Assembly (NCBI RefSeq): GCF_018448495.1
Contig: NZ_CP049902.1
Coordinates: 1,054,001 to 1,118,000 of the forward strand
Direction: 5' to 3'
DNA length: 64,000 nt
DNA from: Psychrobacter sp. WY6
GTDB taxonomy: Bacteria; Pseudomonadota; Gammaproteobacteria; Pseudomonadales; Moraxellaceae
Shown in pieces: positions 43,643 to 54,429 of this stretch. The notes under the pieces are model-generated. The model made no database searches, was not told the origin of the DNA, and saw only the letters and a program-made list of their open reading frames with translations. The position numbers were made by a program, and so were the translations under genes. The stretch's first letter is position 1; each line of letters starts with the position of its first letter.

Positions 43643-43658
43643 TGGAACATAAATTGCA
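43643..43658 (+). promoter_or_regulatory. Candidate sigma-54 promoter for the minor-pilin operon
   Basis: TGGAACATAAATTGCA has GG and GC at exactly the -24/-12 spacing. It lies about 140 bases before fimT in an AT-rich, gene-free gap (43434-43797). Confidence 0.6.
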
Positions 43659-43797
43659 TAATTTTGATTGAATAACAATAAAAAGACGGGCAAAAATGAT
43701 ATGACAATATGAATTCATTGTTGATGTTTTTGGTTCAGTATTGGTATTAGACAAACAATAGTTATTATAAAATTGCCGTTATAAATAGGGATTTGAT

Positions 43798-44289
43798 GTG
43801 AACGCATCTACAAATAATCTACCACTTACGCTACGAACAACCAACTCAGGATTTACCCTGATTGAACTAATGGTAACGATTGCTGTGCTTGCCATTATTG
43901 TCGGTATAGCAGCGCCCAGCATCAGTAATCAGTTGGCTAATCAGCGTGTCAAATCAACCGCCTCAATGTTGGAAAATGCATTAAAAGAGTCTCGTAATGA
44001 GAGCATTATTCGTCGCCAAGAAGTGACACTTTCTTATAAGAATAATGGAAATAATATGGGTGATATTACAATAACAGATAATAATTCAAATGTTATTTCA
44101 ACTTATAAGTATGATGTTAAAAGTAAGATAAAACCTAATAATAATCAGGTTCAGTTCAAACCGAATAAAACAGTTGATTCAGGCAGGTGGATATATACTA
44201 TCTGCGATGATAATGCAGCTGCTAATTCTAAACAAGTCAATATCACTAAGCTAGGCATTGTGAGTAGCAAGCTTGGAGGATCATGTTAA
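43798..44289 (+). CDS. fimT: Type IV pilus minor pilin FimT/GspH-like
   Basis: The protein is 163 residues. A GTG start has AGGGA 7 bases upstream. Prepilin motif [25 protein letters not shown] with a 17-residue leader cleaved by PilD, then the FimT/FimU-type helix (QRVKSTASMLENALKESRNESIIRRQEV). The C-terminal domain has a Cys pair (CDDN... and GGSC) likely to form a disulfide. It is the first gene of the fimT-pilV-pilW-pilX-pilY1-pilE cluster, whose products prime pilus assembly and DNA uptake. Its stop overlaps the pilV start. Confidence 0.88.
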   Translation: MNASTNNLPLTLRTTNSGFTLIELMVTIAVLAIIVGIAAPSISNQLANQRVKSTASMLENALKESRNESIIRRQEVTLSYKNNGNNMGDITITDNNSNVISTYKYDVKSKIKPNNNQVQFKPNKTVDSGRWIYTICDDNAAANSKQVNITKLGIVSSKLGGSC

Positions 44290-44789
44290 TGAGTCAGTTT
44301 AGCCAACAAAAAGGTGTCGGACTAATAGAAGTATTAGTCGCTGTCTTATTGCTATCTGTTGCCGTATTAGGATTTAGTGCATTGCAGATGCGTGCTATAA
44401 GTGCAACTGATGAGAGCTTAATACGTACTCAAGCTTTAAGCATCATTCGGGGGCTAGCAGAAAATATGCGTGCCAACTCACAACAAATTGCTACCTATCA
44501 AGTTACCATTAATGATGCTTCTAAAACTCGTGAAAGCTGTACAGATTGTTCCGCTGAGCAAATAGCCATTAATGAGTCTAAAGACGCATACGATAAGCTA
44601 TACAGCTATGGTATTAATGTGAAAATGGTAACTTGTCCTGGAACAGCTAATTTCTCTGAAGTGAAATGTATCATAGCAGCTTGGGGCGACACTACCGCTG
44701 CGATGGATGCTACTAATGCAAATGCTTGTGCTGATGCATCTGGTATCTATAAAAGCGGCAGTAACTGTATCATTGTGGAGACGTATTAA
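44289..44789 (+). CDS. pilV: Type IV pilus minor pilin PilV
   Basis: Prepilin-like: QKGVGLIEVLVAVLLLSVAVLG, followed by FSALQMRAISATDESLIRTQA, a PilV signature. I choose ATG 44289 (overlapping the fimT stop as TAATG) over ATG 44283, because GGAGG lies 8 bases before it. Several Cys residues (ESCTDCSAEQ, VTCPG) indicate disulfides. About 166 residues. It overlaps pilW by one base, again as TAATG, so the first three minor pilins are translationally coupled. Confidence 0.88.
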   Translation: MSQFSQQKGVGLIEVLVAVLLLSVAVLGFSALQMRAISATDESLIRTQALSIIRGLAENMRANSQQIATYQVTINDASKTRESCTDCSAEQIAINESKDAYDKLYSYGINVKMVTCPGTANFSEVKCIIAAWGDTTAAMDATNANACADASGIYKSGSNCIIVETY

Positions 44790-45766
44790 TGAAACACATA
44801 ATGATACAAGATATCAAATATCAGCGAGGCTTTACACTTATTGAACTAATGATATCGCTGGTTTTAGGGTTATTGATATCGGCTGCTATCATTCAAGTAT
44901 TTATTACCAGCCAACGTGTGGATCGTGTACAGAGTGCTGGTTCTGAGATTCAGGATTCAGCAGTATTTGGCATTCAATCTATTGAACAACAATTAAGGCT
45001 TGCCAATCTTGGCAATGATGGCGTGCCTCTTAATGATAAAACTGTGATGGGCGGAGTTGTGCTGACGGCAAGCGCAACCAATGCTGATGCAGTAAATGTT
45101 GTAACAAGTACTCAATTAGAAGAAGGTTACTTGACGCGCAGTCATGACATGGATTCTGCAGGTGGGATTCATAAATGGGATGGTTCTTTATCTAACACTG
45201 GTGAGAAAAGTGATCAGCTTACATTCCAGTATACCAACACAACGGGTCAAATATTGTATGACTGTGAAGGTGAGAAAATTGAGTTAAACGAACGTGTCAT
45301 TACCCGTTATTTTTTAACCGAAGACAGTGTAAAAACCAACAAAGATAGAAAAAATCTCAATCTCAACTGTGATGCTGGGCGTATAGCAAGTAATGGAGTG
45401 CTTACTAACTTTATGGAAGTAGGGCAAACTATTATAAAAAATGTCGATCAATTTAATATTCGTTTAGGTGTCAAACATTCAGTAGTTAATAGTGGTGTAG
45501 TAAGTTATAGCTATACTGAAATGAGTGTAAAAGATTACATGAATCTTACGACAGAAAAGCCCTATATTACCAATATCAAAGTCGCATTATTAACCCGCAG
45601 TACCTCTAATAGTCCTGATGATAGTGCAAGTGCCTTCAGTATACTTGGCACGACACAGACACTAAAATCAGAAACCAATGCACCAAAATATTTACGCCGT
45701 GTTTATGAAACCAATACCCTGTTACGTAATGCTAGAATTGTGAATGTGATTAACAGTGTTAGTTAA
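44789..45766 (+). CDS. pilW: Type IV pilus minor pilin PilW
   Basis: The protein is 325 residues and intact. Prepilin motif [30 protein letters not shown] follows a 14-residue leader. The PilW-type block VQSAGSEIQDSAVFGIQSIEQQLRLANL comes next, then a variable globular domain with polar loops. The C-terminus LRRVYETNTLLRNARIV is family-like. The ATG overlaps the pilV stop. A 54-base gap precedes pilX. It is a component of the minor-pilin tip complex at the inner membrane and pilus tip. Confidence 0.9.
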   Translation: MKHIMIQDIKYQRGFTLIELMISLVLGLLISAAIIQVFITSQRVDRVQSAGSEIQDSAVFGIQSIEQQLRLANLGNDGVPLNDKTVMGGVVLTASATNADAVNVVTSTQLEEGYLTRSHDMDSAGGIHKWDGSLSNTGEKSDQLTFQYTNTTGQILYDCEGEKIELNERVITRYFLTEDSVKTNKDRKNLNLNCDAGRIASNGVLTNFMEVGQTIIKNVDQFNIRLGVKHSVVNSGVVSYSYTEMSVKDYMNLTTEKPYITNIKVALLTRSTSNSPDDSASAFSILGTTQTLKSETNAPKYLRRVYETNTLLRNARIVNVINSVS

Positions 45767-45820
45767 GTAAGGTTGATAATCTCTCTGTCCTGTACGTATG
45801 AATAAAGGTGAAAATTTGCC

Positions 45821-46637
45821 ATGAATATCAGTCATTCTAATACTTATCCTTCATTAGATTCCAGCCAGCGCGGGGCAGTATTGATTGTGGTTTTACTGTT
45901 TTTAATACTGATTATGCTCGTTGGAGTCATAGCGGTACGCAACAGTAATACCGATTTAAAACTTGCAACCAGCGATCAGATAAACACTTTGCTTTTGCAG
46001 TCTGCGGACAGTGTCAATAATAAGATTGAAATATCGGTTAATGGTTCTCCAGCCAGTGAGCAATATAAGCAAATTATGGGTATTACAGGGATATTTGGCT
46101 ACTATATCTTAGAAGATAACAACGATGATATTATCGATTTTTGTTACCGTCCACGTTCTTCTTTTTTCAATATTGATGATGCCGTTATACGTCGTAATAC
46201 GGGTAAGTTGGTCGACAATACAACAGGTTATTGTGACCCTACCAAAGCTACTGACTATACCAGTAATCGTAATACGACAATGACGCAAGTTATGATAAAG
46301 AACGTTAGTGCTACTGCAAATAGTGGTAATTTTGAGCATATGAATCTCGGTACAGATTCTGATGAGAAAACCGCAAAAATGTTTACGTTCGATATTTATT
46401 CGACTTCAGTGCTACCTGCGTATGGAAAGGCGAAGGATGAAAGTCAAAGAATGTTTTGCAAAAAATGCTTCAGACCAAACAGATGGTGTGATGAAATGTA
46501 TGAAAGACAATAATATTCCTAACAAGATGTTGGTAGAGCAAGTTGATTTGGCCAATATTCAAAGTAGTGAGCTATGTGACTACTTTGGTAGTGGGGGTAA
46601 AACAGACAGCACTAACCCTTTATGTAGAGATATTTGA
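45821..46637 (+). CDS. pilX: Type IV pilus assembly protein PilX (one frameshift)
   Basis: Starts with MNISHSNTYPSLDSSQRGAVLIVVLLFLILIMLVGV, the PilX form of the prepilin helix (RGAVLIV rather than GFTLIE). The frame changes near 46455, after AKDESQRMF. The next frame continues AKNASDQTDGVMKCMKDNNI and ends PLCRDI at 46637. Reconstructed length is about 270 residues. AAAGGTGA lies 10 bases before the ATG. An IS256-family element begins 70 bases downstream, separating it from pilY1, its usual partner. Confidence 0.83.
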
Positions 46638-46699
46638 TAGGGACATATAAGAAAGTAGCGGTTATATAGTTGAATCGCTGCTATAGATCTATAACTGAT

Positions 46700-48018
46700 T
46701 TAAAAGCGAGCCTTTCCTAAAAACTGTGTAACTGCTTATAATCCACTAACAGGAGAATAAGCAATGACTAACCAAACTGACATCAAGAAACTGGCTGAGC
46801 AAATGGCTGGTAGCATGAACAGCTTCGATGACATCAAAGATTTTCAAAAGCAGCTCATGCAATCCTTTATTGATACTGCCTTAGAAGCTGAGATGGAAGA
46901 GCATCTCGGCTACCCCAAGCATGAGAAAGCAGATAAACCAAACAAGCGCAACGGACACTACTAAAAAGACCGTCCGCAGTGATACAGGCGATCTTGAAAT
47001 CTCTACCCCAAGAGACCGTCATGGCGTTTTTGAACCTACACTCGTGCGCAAGCATCAAACCCGTATTAGTGGCCTTGATGACAAGATCATCTTCCTTTAC
47101 GCCAAGGGTCAAACCACCACCGAGATTGTAGAGAGCATTAAAGAGCTCTATGATGTCGACATCTCAAGCTCTCTTGTCTCAAGAGTCACTGACAACATAT
47201 TAGAGGACATCACCGCTTGGCAGAACCGGCCGTTAAGCAGTGTTTATCCTATCGTCTATTTGGACTGCATCGTCGTCAAAGTACGTCAAGACAAGCAGAT
47301 CATCAACAAAGCCATTTACTTAGCCCTAGGCGTTAACCTTAACGGTAAAAAAGAGCTGCTTGGTATGTGGCTCTCAGAGAATGAGGGCGCTAAGTTCTGG
47401 CTTGGCGTTCTCACTGAACTACAAAACCGCGGGGTACAAGACATCCTCATTGCCTGTGTCGATGGTTTAAAGGGTTTCCCTGATGCCATCAATACGGTCT
47501 ATCCTAAAGCTCAGGTTCAGCTGTGTATCGTACACATGGTGCGCTATTCAATGAAGTTTGTACCGTGGAGGGATAAAAAGGCAGTAGCGGCTGATCTAAA
47601 GGCTATCTACGGCGCTGATACGCTTGAGATAGCAGAGGCCAATCTCAAGCACTTTGATGAGACTTGGGGCACAGAGTACCCGCATGTGGTTAAATCTTGG
47701 CGCAACAACTGGGAGGGCTTAACGGTGTTCTTTGGCTACCCTAAAGATATCAGAAAAGTCATATATACCACCAACGCTATTGAGTCATTAAATAGTGTGA
47801 TTCGAACGGCGGTGAATAAGCGTAAAGTATTCCCCTCTGATCAAGCTGCATTCAAAGTGGTGTACTTAGCCACCCAGCAGGCGTCTAAAAAGTGGTCGAT
47901 GCCAATCCGTAACTGGACGTCTGCTCTGAATCGTTTTATGATTATGTTTGATGACCGTATCAGTAAGCATTTAATCTAAATGGCAGTTACACAGAATCTG
48001 GGATGGTCTCTTAAAAGC
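46700..48018. mobile_element. IS256-family insertion sequence with 8 bp target duplication
   Basis: The element proper is 46708-48010 (1303 bp). Imperfect terminal inverted repeats begin GAG and share CTGTGTAACTGC: the left end starts GAGCCTTTCC and the right end reads as GAGACCATCCC. It is flanked by the perfect direct repeat TTAAAAGC (46700-46707 and 48011-48018), the 8 bp duplication expected for IS256. The intact duplication points to a recent insertion. It landed between pilX and pilY1 in the same orientation as the pilus genes. Confidence 0.95.
46764..47979 (+). CDS. IS256-family transposase (one frameshift)
   Basis: Mutator-type DDE transposase. N-terminal segment: FQKQLMQSFIDTALEAEMEEHLGYPKHEK, the IS256 signature. 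After RNGHY the frame breaks near 46961. The rest runs KTVRSDTGDLEISTPRDRHGVFEP to 47979. Catalytic residues lie in YLDCIVVKVRQD, ACVDGLKGFPDAI and TTNAIESLNSVIR. About 405 residues if joined. One missing base explains the break, so the element may be active if this is an error. GGAG lies 8 bases before the ATG. Confidence 0.93.
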
Positions 48019-48067
48019 TATATTTATATCGTCACGTCTATCGTAGCCGTGCTCAGGAGATAACATT

Positions 48068-51000
48068 ATGAAACTCAAACACCTCAATCGTTATCGCGCG
48101 CCCAAAGTGACGGCTATCGAATCCGCTGCTCAAAAACATATTAACTCTTGGTGGCGCGTCTCTAGCTTAAGTGCTGCTGTACTCGGCATGATGTGTATGA
48201 GCATGTCTCAAGCCGCTGTCAATCAAGATGGCAAAGTAAGCAGTATCGGCGACCTAAGTATTTATCAGCCAGCTTCTGCTGCGCGTACTAACTTGATGAT
48301 GATGATCGATACTTCAGGCTCGATGGGGATCAGCTCGTTGGTTCTTCCTAAAAACAATAAATATGGAAGCCCTGGTGATGTAGATGTACCATTATGCGAT
48401 CGTGTTGTAGTAGGTGAATATGATAGGGATAGAAATACTAATAGTATTTTTGAGTGGGCTTATAACCTAAAAGATGCATCAACTAAAGGTCTAACGTCTA
48501 AAAAGAAAACGGTTACTATCGGTTCTGAAACGATTGATTATTATGTGCGTGGCTGTACAAAGACATTTGGACAGGGAGCGAGTGCCAAAACGGTTACAGA
48601 ACTAGATCGGCTATCGCGATTAAAAGACGCATTAATACCATTGTTAGTAAGCGATCAAATTAGTAATAAAGTCTATATGGGTCTTGGACACTTTTCGTCC
48701 AAAGCTGAGTATGAGGAAGGAGGTAAGAAAAAAAATATAACCATTGGTACAGCAACCAACGTATTAGTTGATGGTCACTCTGGACGTATACTAGTACCTT
48801 CGGCACCTCTGAATATTGAACAACGCAAAAAAATTATTAAGGCATTGGCAGGTTTTAAATCACTTGACACCACCACGAATGAGGACGGTACGCCAAACTC
48901 TAACCTTAAACTCTCTAGTAATAGCTATCCAAACGTTACCAAATCTTCAAGTGGTACACCTACTGCCCACGCTTATGCAGAAGCCGGCGCTTATATGATG
49001 GGTACGGGTACTGGGGTGGATAGTAATACTGTCAAAACTGTAGGTGTTATTTATGACGGTTATATGGTTAAGCAAAAGGTGGTGATGACAAGCAGATCTA
49101 CTTTGTCTGCGTTGAGCTAGGTCAAGATAAAACGTCAGCGATTGGAGCAGTCGTTGAGCAGTGTGTAAATAACTGGCCAGGACGCGATGGTAATAATATC
49201 GCAAAAAATACTGTTACTAATGGGATTTACTATCCGAATCCCGATGTTGCAGGAGCATGGGTAAAAATCGCTAGCCAAGCTGATTTTAAAACGAAGATAA
49301 AAAGTTTAACTGGTAAAGATATCTCTATAAACAATCTCTGGGATACTTATGAAGCTCTACCTGTTGGTTGGCGCTATGGCGGGTGGTTAAAAGTAGATCA
49401 AGAACCACTTGATATCGAACCTATCGTCGGTACTGTATGGGGTTATGGCGAAAGTATAAGAGGTCTAGTATCTTATCGAACCAGTCCATTTTCCCTAAGC
49501 CCTGGTACAGAAAACCTAGTAGGTGGTCTGAGATATTCAGCAGCAGACACTAAAAATGCTAATGGTACTGCTTATATTAAAGGCAGTAGTACAGAGTCCT
49601 GTGACAGTAATGGCATCTACTTCTTAACCGATGGCGCGCCAAACTCGACCAAGCCTGGTATGGCAAGTAGGATTATGAACAAATCATTATCAACCGATTT
49701 GTATAAAATTAATGGTGTGCCGTCTGGATTAGTGTCACCAAAATTGCAATCTAATCTATTTGCTGGTGAAACAGGTGGCTGGGAATATATCGGTGAATAT
49801 GCCAAAAAACTGTATGACAAAACCAAGAATCCATCTGGAGCAAGTATTAGGACAGCAGTAGCAGGATTTGGTTCATCATTTGCTGGTATCCCTAAAAAAT
49901 CCGACGGTACTTATAATTGTGACGCAACAACTAATATAGATGCAAAAAATGCTTGTAAATGGGGCGGCCCTGACTATGGCAATGGCGGCTTCTTTTACGC
50001 AGAAACCTCACTTGATATTGCTAATAGTGTGCAGAAATTTATCACGGATTTAAATCAAACTATTAATACCACACCAGCTGGTACGATTACTGTCCCAGAT
50101 GACCCTTATCAAACCAGTACGACGTTGCCCTATGCCTATCTGCCTATGTTAGAGCCTAAAGTAGGAGATACGTTTAAAGTATGGCCAGGCAACCTTAAAA
50201 AGTATGAAACTAAAAACGGTACATTGTATGGTCAGGGCAACAGACGACTGTATAGTGATGCAGGTGGGACGCTAAATGATGCCGCAGCTGATCTATGGGC
50301 CCAGTCACCTATAAGTGCAGCAGGTAATTCTGCTGTAAATAGTGGGGGTTTTTATGCTCGCTTAGTAGCTCCAGACTTTAGTTCCCCTGCTAGCACACGC
50401 AATGTATTTTTCGAAAACTATAAAGGAATTGATAATACAAAAATTCCTGAGGGTGTGGTAAAAATTGGCGTTGGTGACAATGGAGTGCCGACCGGTTTTC
50501 CTCAGATAAATGACGGCGTGTATAGTTCTGGAGGCAAAACGCTTCTACAATCCAAGCGTATCATGCTTAACTTCTTAGGCTACAACGTTGATTACTTAAC
50601 TGACTATAGAGATAAAGACGACCCTACTAAGCCGTTATATATTGATAAAATGAATATGAAGGAAGCAATATACTTCCCAACTCAACCAGTTCGTCAAGTT
50701 GGCGGTGTGGTGCACTCAAAGCCTGCATTGGTCTCTTATAGTGCCGAAGTGAATGAGTCAGGTAACATCACTGCAAATAACCGAGAAGATTATTTATTAT
50801 TTGGCTCGATGGATGGTGCCTTGCATTTAGTAGATGCCAATACAGGCGAAGAAGAATGGGCACTGGTATTACATGAGATGTTCCGTAAACAACCAGAAGC
50901 TTTAGTAAAAGAAGCGATGGGCGATTTAAGCTTTGGGATTGATGCTCCATGGTTAGTCAGTGCCAAATATCGTTATAGCAGTACAACATCAGGCGATCAA

Positions 51001-52546
51001 AAAACTCGCAAAGTTTCCTTATATAAACCTGATAGCAGTAATGTAAATGACGTCACCAATACGAGCAATTTCTTGTCAATGGCGGCTTATGGTGGTTTCC
51101 GAATGGGCGGAGAAGGATTATATGCTCTAGACTTAGCTGACAAAAATACGCCAAAAATACTATTTAGTATTACGCCAGATATTACTAGTACAACAGCAAA
51201 ACTGCATAGAAATGACACTGGTACTCAGGTCACTGTTAATAACAATGATTATAATAATGTTGGGCAGATCTGGAATACAGTCACCACGGCTCGAGTAAAT
51301 GAAGGCGCTAGTGACACTAAATACAAAGACGTTATTGTATTTGGTGGGGGGTTATGACATGCAGTACGAAGATCCACAATTCGTACCAACGACGGCAGCC
51401 AAAGGCAGTTCTATCTATGTGACCGATGCAAAAACAGGCGAGAAGCTGTGGTCGTGGGACAATCCGTACAATCACAGTATCGTCGCTGGCGTTACGCCAC
51501 TAGATCGCAATAATGATGGTTTATTTGACCATTTATACTTTGCCGATTTAGGTGGCAACGTCTTCCGTGCTGACTTCGTTAACGAAAAGAAAAAAGCGTT
51601 TAAAGAAGTACGCGTGGTTCGAGTGCTTAATGCTTCCGAAAATGTCACTGCATTACCATATCGCTTCTATGCTCGTCCAGTAGTGAGCTTTTATAGAGAT
51701 AAGCAAAGCAAGATATTTGCCCTTGTCAATATTGCTTCTGGCGATCGCAGTTCACCATTAGCTAAGCGCCGCGATGTAACTAGTAGTGATAAAAGCAAAG
51801 CCAATCGTTTATATGGGATTATTGATACTGATGTAACTCGTAATGATCTTTTAGAAAGTAGTGCTACCTCAACACTCACTATCAAAGAATTAAACGAAAA
51901 AGATGATTTGATAGAGTTAGGCGGTAGTCACCTGTCTGAAAACACCAAAACGGCAAAAGCAGCAATGGTCGAAGAGCTTTCAGTGATAGATAGCTCAGAA
52001 GACAAAAGAGGTTGGTATTATCCGCTAACGCGTTTTGCAGGATTTGAAAACGTCTCACATGTAAAAGCCATGGGCGACTATCGTGTCATGAACAATTATT
52101 TATTTATGTCCGTATATGACCCTAACATGTCTTATGGCAACAATAGTATTTGTGAGGCACAAACGCTTGGTGGCTCAGAGCAACAAATGTATTGCCTGCC
52201 TTATGGCGTCTGTATGGATAACAGCTCTAAAACCGGTACAGGCGGCTTTACACCAGCAGGTAAAGGTATTCAAGAGCTGACACTTGGTGCGGTGAATGCT
52301 AATAACTTAGACACGACCGTGCTCATAGGTACGCAAAGCTTGACAGATCGTGCTAATGATCTTATTGATTATGGTGATGATAGTAAAAAAGGTAAGGGTC
52401 CCAAAGAGCCACCAGTAGGCGGCTATGTAGATGGTAATGACCCGTATGCTGGTATCACAAAAGACAAAGGCGATGGTTCTATGGCAAGCATATTATTCAA
52501 AGAGCGTTATGTGCTAAAACCAACGCAATGGTATGAGAGTAACTAA
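48068..52546 (+). CDS. pilY1: Type IV pilus tip adhesin/assembly protein PilY1 (two frameshifts)
   Basis: Large secreted pilus-tip protein controlling extension and retraction. A signal peptide ([16 protein letters not shown]) is followed by a VWA-like domain with MIDAS motif MIDTSGSMG near residue 80. The C-terminal half is a beta-propeller with a calcium loop [20 protein letters not shown], as in the PilY1 C-domain. Frames join near 49075 (after GYMVKQK) and 51350 (VFGGG). About 1490 residues. AGGAGATAACATT precedes the ATG. An IS256 element sits 50 bases upstream and may alter expression. The stop overlaps the next start as TAATG. Confidence 0.93.
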
Positions 52547-53100
52547 TGCTTAATCATACTGATAAGAGACTTAGTGGCAAGAGCAGCGGTTTTACGCTCA
52601 TTGAACTGATGGTTGTCGTTATGATTATCGCGATTCTTGCGGCAGTGGCGATACCGAGCTATCGACAGTATGTCATTAGAAATGCTGAAAATGATGTACA
52701 GGCAAAGATGCTACAACTAGAGCTACAGCTCGAGCGTTGGCGCTCATCCGCGTTGACTTATAAAGGCTTCCAACCGCAAGTTGTTGATAGTAGTAATAAC
52801 GTAAGCTATGGTTATGATGCTAACAATACGACTATCTATGTACCACAAGGCAGTGATGCCACCAACTATCGTTATCAAATTACCCTTGTTGATGGTGCGA
52901 CACCGACCAAGTCACTCATCAGTGCAGGACTCGATAACAGCACGGGTCGGACGTGGAAGATGCTTGCTGTCCCTAATAGTACGGGTACTTTCAAGAGTGC
53001 GAACAACATGCTGATGACCAGCTCAGGTTTGCGCTGTAAAAATACCACTACACTTGCGGTTACAGCGACCTCTTGTGGTACAGGTCAGGAGAACTGGTAA
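52546..53100 (+). CDS. pilE: Type IV minor pilin, PilE-like
   Basis: The protein is 184 residues and intact. Prepilin motif [31 protein letters not shown] follows a 15-residue leader. An amphipathic helix (NDVQAKMLQLELQLERWRSS) precedes a globular part with Cys residues near the end (LRCKNTT, TSCGTG) suitable for a disulfide. It starts on the last base of pilY1 (TAATG) and overlaps the next pilin likewise. PilE here denotes the accessory pilin of the fimT-pilE cluster, not the major Neisseria pilin. Confidence 0.85.
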   Translation: MLNHTDKRLSGKSSGFTLIELMVVVMIIAILAAVAIPSYRQYVIRNAENDVQAKMLQLELQLERWRSSALTYKGFQPQVVDSSNNVSYGYDANNTTIYVPQGSDATNYRYQITLVDGATPTKSLISAGLDNSTGRTWKMLAVPNSTGTFKSANNMLMTSSGLRCKNTTTLAVTATSCGTGQENW

Positions 53101-53546
53101 TGATGGCAATAATAAATCAGAAGTTGGATAATTTAGTAATGTCGCAACGAGGCTTTACGCTCATTGAGATGATGATTGTCGTTGCTATTATCGCCTTGCT
53201 TGCATCTATCGCGTATCCAAGTTATCAGAGCTACATTATTAAGTCTAAACGTGCTGATATGATGAGCGAGATGCACAATATCGCTTCAGAAATAGAAAGT
53301 CGTAAGCTAGCGCAGGGTAATTATAGCAATGCTTTAATTACTGGTCTTGGCGGCGACTATCCTAAACAAGGTATCGCTCTCTATACGCTTGCTTTTACAC
53401 CTGATCCTCTGACTTCTGAATGGACAATGACTGCCACCCCGAAAACTGGCACCCAAATGGCTGGCGATGGTGCACTCAGTCTTAACTATCAGAATATCAA
53501 ATGTCGAGCAGCCGTTTGTGGCTCAGATAATAGCTGGAACGAGTAA
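53100..53546 (+). CDS. Type IV minor pilin, second PilE-like
   Basis: The protein is 148 residues and intact. Prepilin motif QRGFTLIEMMIVVAIIALLASIAYPSYQSYI follows a 17-residue leader, then IIKSKRADMMSEMHNIASEIE. Cys residues in IKCRAAVCGSDNSWNE probably form a small C-terminal disulfide loop. It overlaps the preceding pilin gene by one base. It is the last gene of the minor-pilin operon; the pilA promoter region follows. Confidence 0.85.
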   Translation: MMAIINQKLDNLVMSQRGFTLIEMMIVVAIIALLASIAYPSYQSYIIKSKRADMMSEMHNIASEIESRKLAQGNYSNALITGLGGDYPKQGIALYTLAFTPDPLTSEWTMTATPKTGTQMAGDGALSLNYQNIKCRAAVCGSDNSWNE

Positions 53547-53570
53547 AGAGAACCTATAAGTTAAATGTCG

Positions 53571-53636
53571 CTGACAAAAATTGTCATTACTGGTTACGTA
53601 TTACTGTTACAGAGTGTGTGAATTGACAATTTTCAG
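53571..53636. promoter_or_regulatory. Inverted repeat upstream of the pilA sigma-54 promoter
   Basis: CTGACAAAAATTGTCA and TTGACAATTTTCAG face each other across 36 bases, each holding a TTGTCA/TGACAA half-site. It lies 120-185 bases upstream of the -24/-12 element, where an activator such as PilR could bind. That role is inferred. Confidence 0.5.
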
Positions 53637-53755
53637 TAGGCTAAGCGTAACATTTAGTGTAAGTTGTGAGAAAGAAGACAGCCATTAGCCGTAAACAACG
53701 CCTTTAGAAGGCATCTAATAGGCTAATGAAGGTAAAGACACACTACAAGTGATAT

Positions 53756-53771
53756 TGGCACGTTATATGCA
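53756..53771 (+). promoter_or_regulatory. Sigma-54 (-24/-12) promoter of pilA
   Basis: TGGCACGTTATATGCA matches the consensus TGGCACG-N4-TTGCA, with GG/GC spacing exactly 10. It lies about 100 bases before the pilA start, as for RpoN/PilR-controlled pilin genes of Pseudomonas. Confidence 0.85.
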
Positions 53772-53871
53772 ACATTTATAATAAGAGAAACAAACATATC
53801 ATATCCCTAAAGATAAAATGCAACAGTATCAACAACAGCCTTTTATCTTTATATACCCAAAAGGAGTTCTT

Positions 53872-54315
53872 ATGAACGCTCAAAAAGGTTTTACCTTAAT
53901 CGAACTAATGATCGTTATCGCTATTATCGGTATCCTAGCTGCGATCGCTATTCCTGCATATCAAACTTATACTAAAAAAGCTCGTTTTGCTGAAGTAGTT
54001 TTAGCGACATCGTCAGTTAAAAGTGCTATTGATGTCTGTTATCAAACAAAAGGTGCAGATTTAACAAAGTGTGATACTGATGCTGAAGCTGGTGTGGATT
54101 TAACTGGTGCAGCTGCAGGAACATATGTAAAAAGCGTAGCTTTCGCAGGCGCTCCCACTGCTACTCCAACTACAATTGTAATTACTGGTACTGGTGAGGA
54201 AGCTGTAAGCAAAAATGCAACAACTCCAGCAACTTACATATTGACTGGTACTCCAGCAAATGGAACACTTACTTGGGCACAAAGTGGATCATGTGTTGAA
54301 CAAGGTGTATGTTAA
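53872..54315 (+). CDS. pilA: Type IV pilus major pilin PilA
   Basis: The protein is 147 residues and intact. ATG 53872 follows AAGGAG. A 6-residue leader MNAQKG precedes [33 protein letters not shown], a canonical major-pilin helix. The exposed part is Ala/Thr/Gly-rich, and a Cys pair near the C-terminus ([10 protein letters not shown]) with an upstream pair ([14 protein letters not shown]) suggests two disulfides. It is the main structural subunit of pili for twitching and DNA uptake. Driven by the sigma-54 promoter at 53756 and ended by a terminator at 54371. Confidence 0.93.
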   Translation: MNAQKGFTLIELMIVIAIIGILAAIAIPAYQTYTKKARFAEVVLATSSVKSAIDVCYQTKGADLTKCDTDAEAGVDLTGAAAGTYVKSVAFAGAPTATPTTIVITGTGEEAVSKNATTPATYILTGTPANGTLTWAQSGSCVEQGVC

Positions 54316-54370
54316 AAGCAATATAACAGTTTAGTAGATTCTTTTATTAAACTGATATTATAGAGTTTCT

Positions 54371-54412
54371 AAATAGGCTTATTATCTGACATAGATAGTA
54401 GGCCTATTTTTT
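54371..54412 (+). terminator. Terminator between the two pilin genes
   Basis: The stem AAATAGGC/GCCTATTT has a long internal loop, then a T run. Confidence 0.7.
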
Positions 54413-54429
54413 ATTACAAGGGATTTTTT

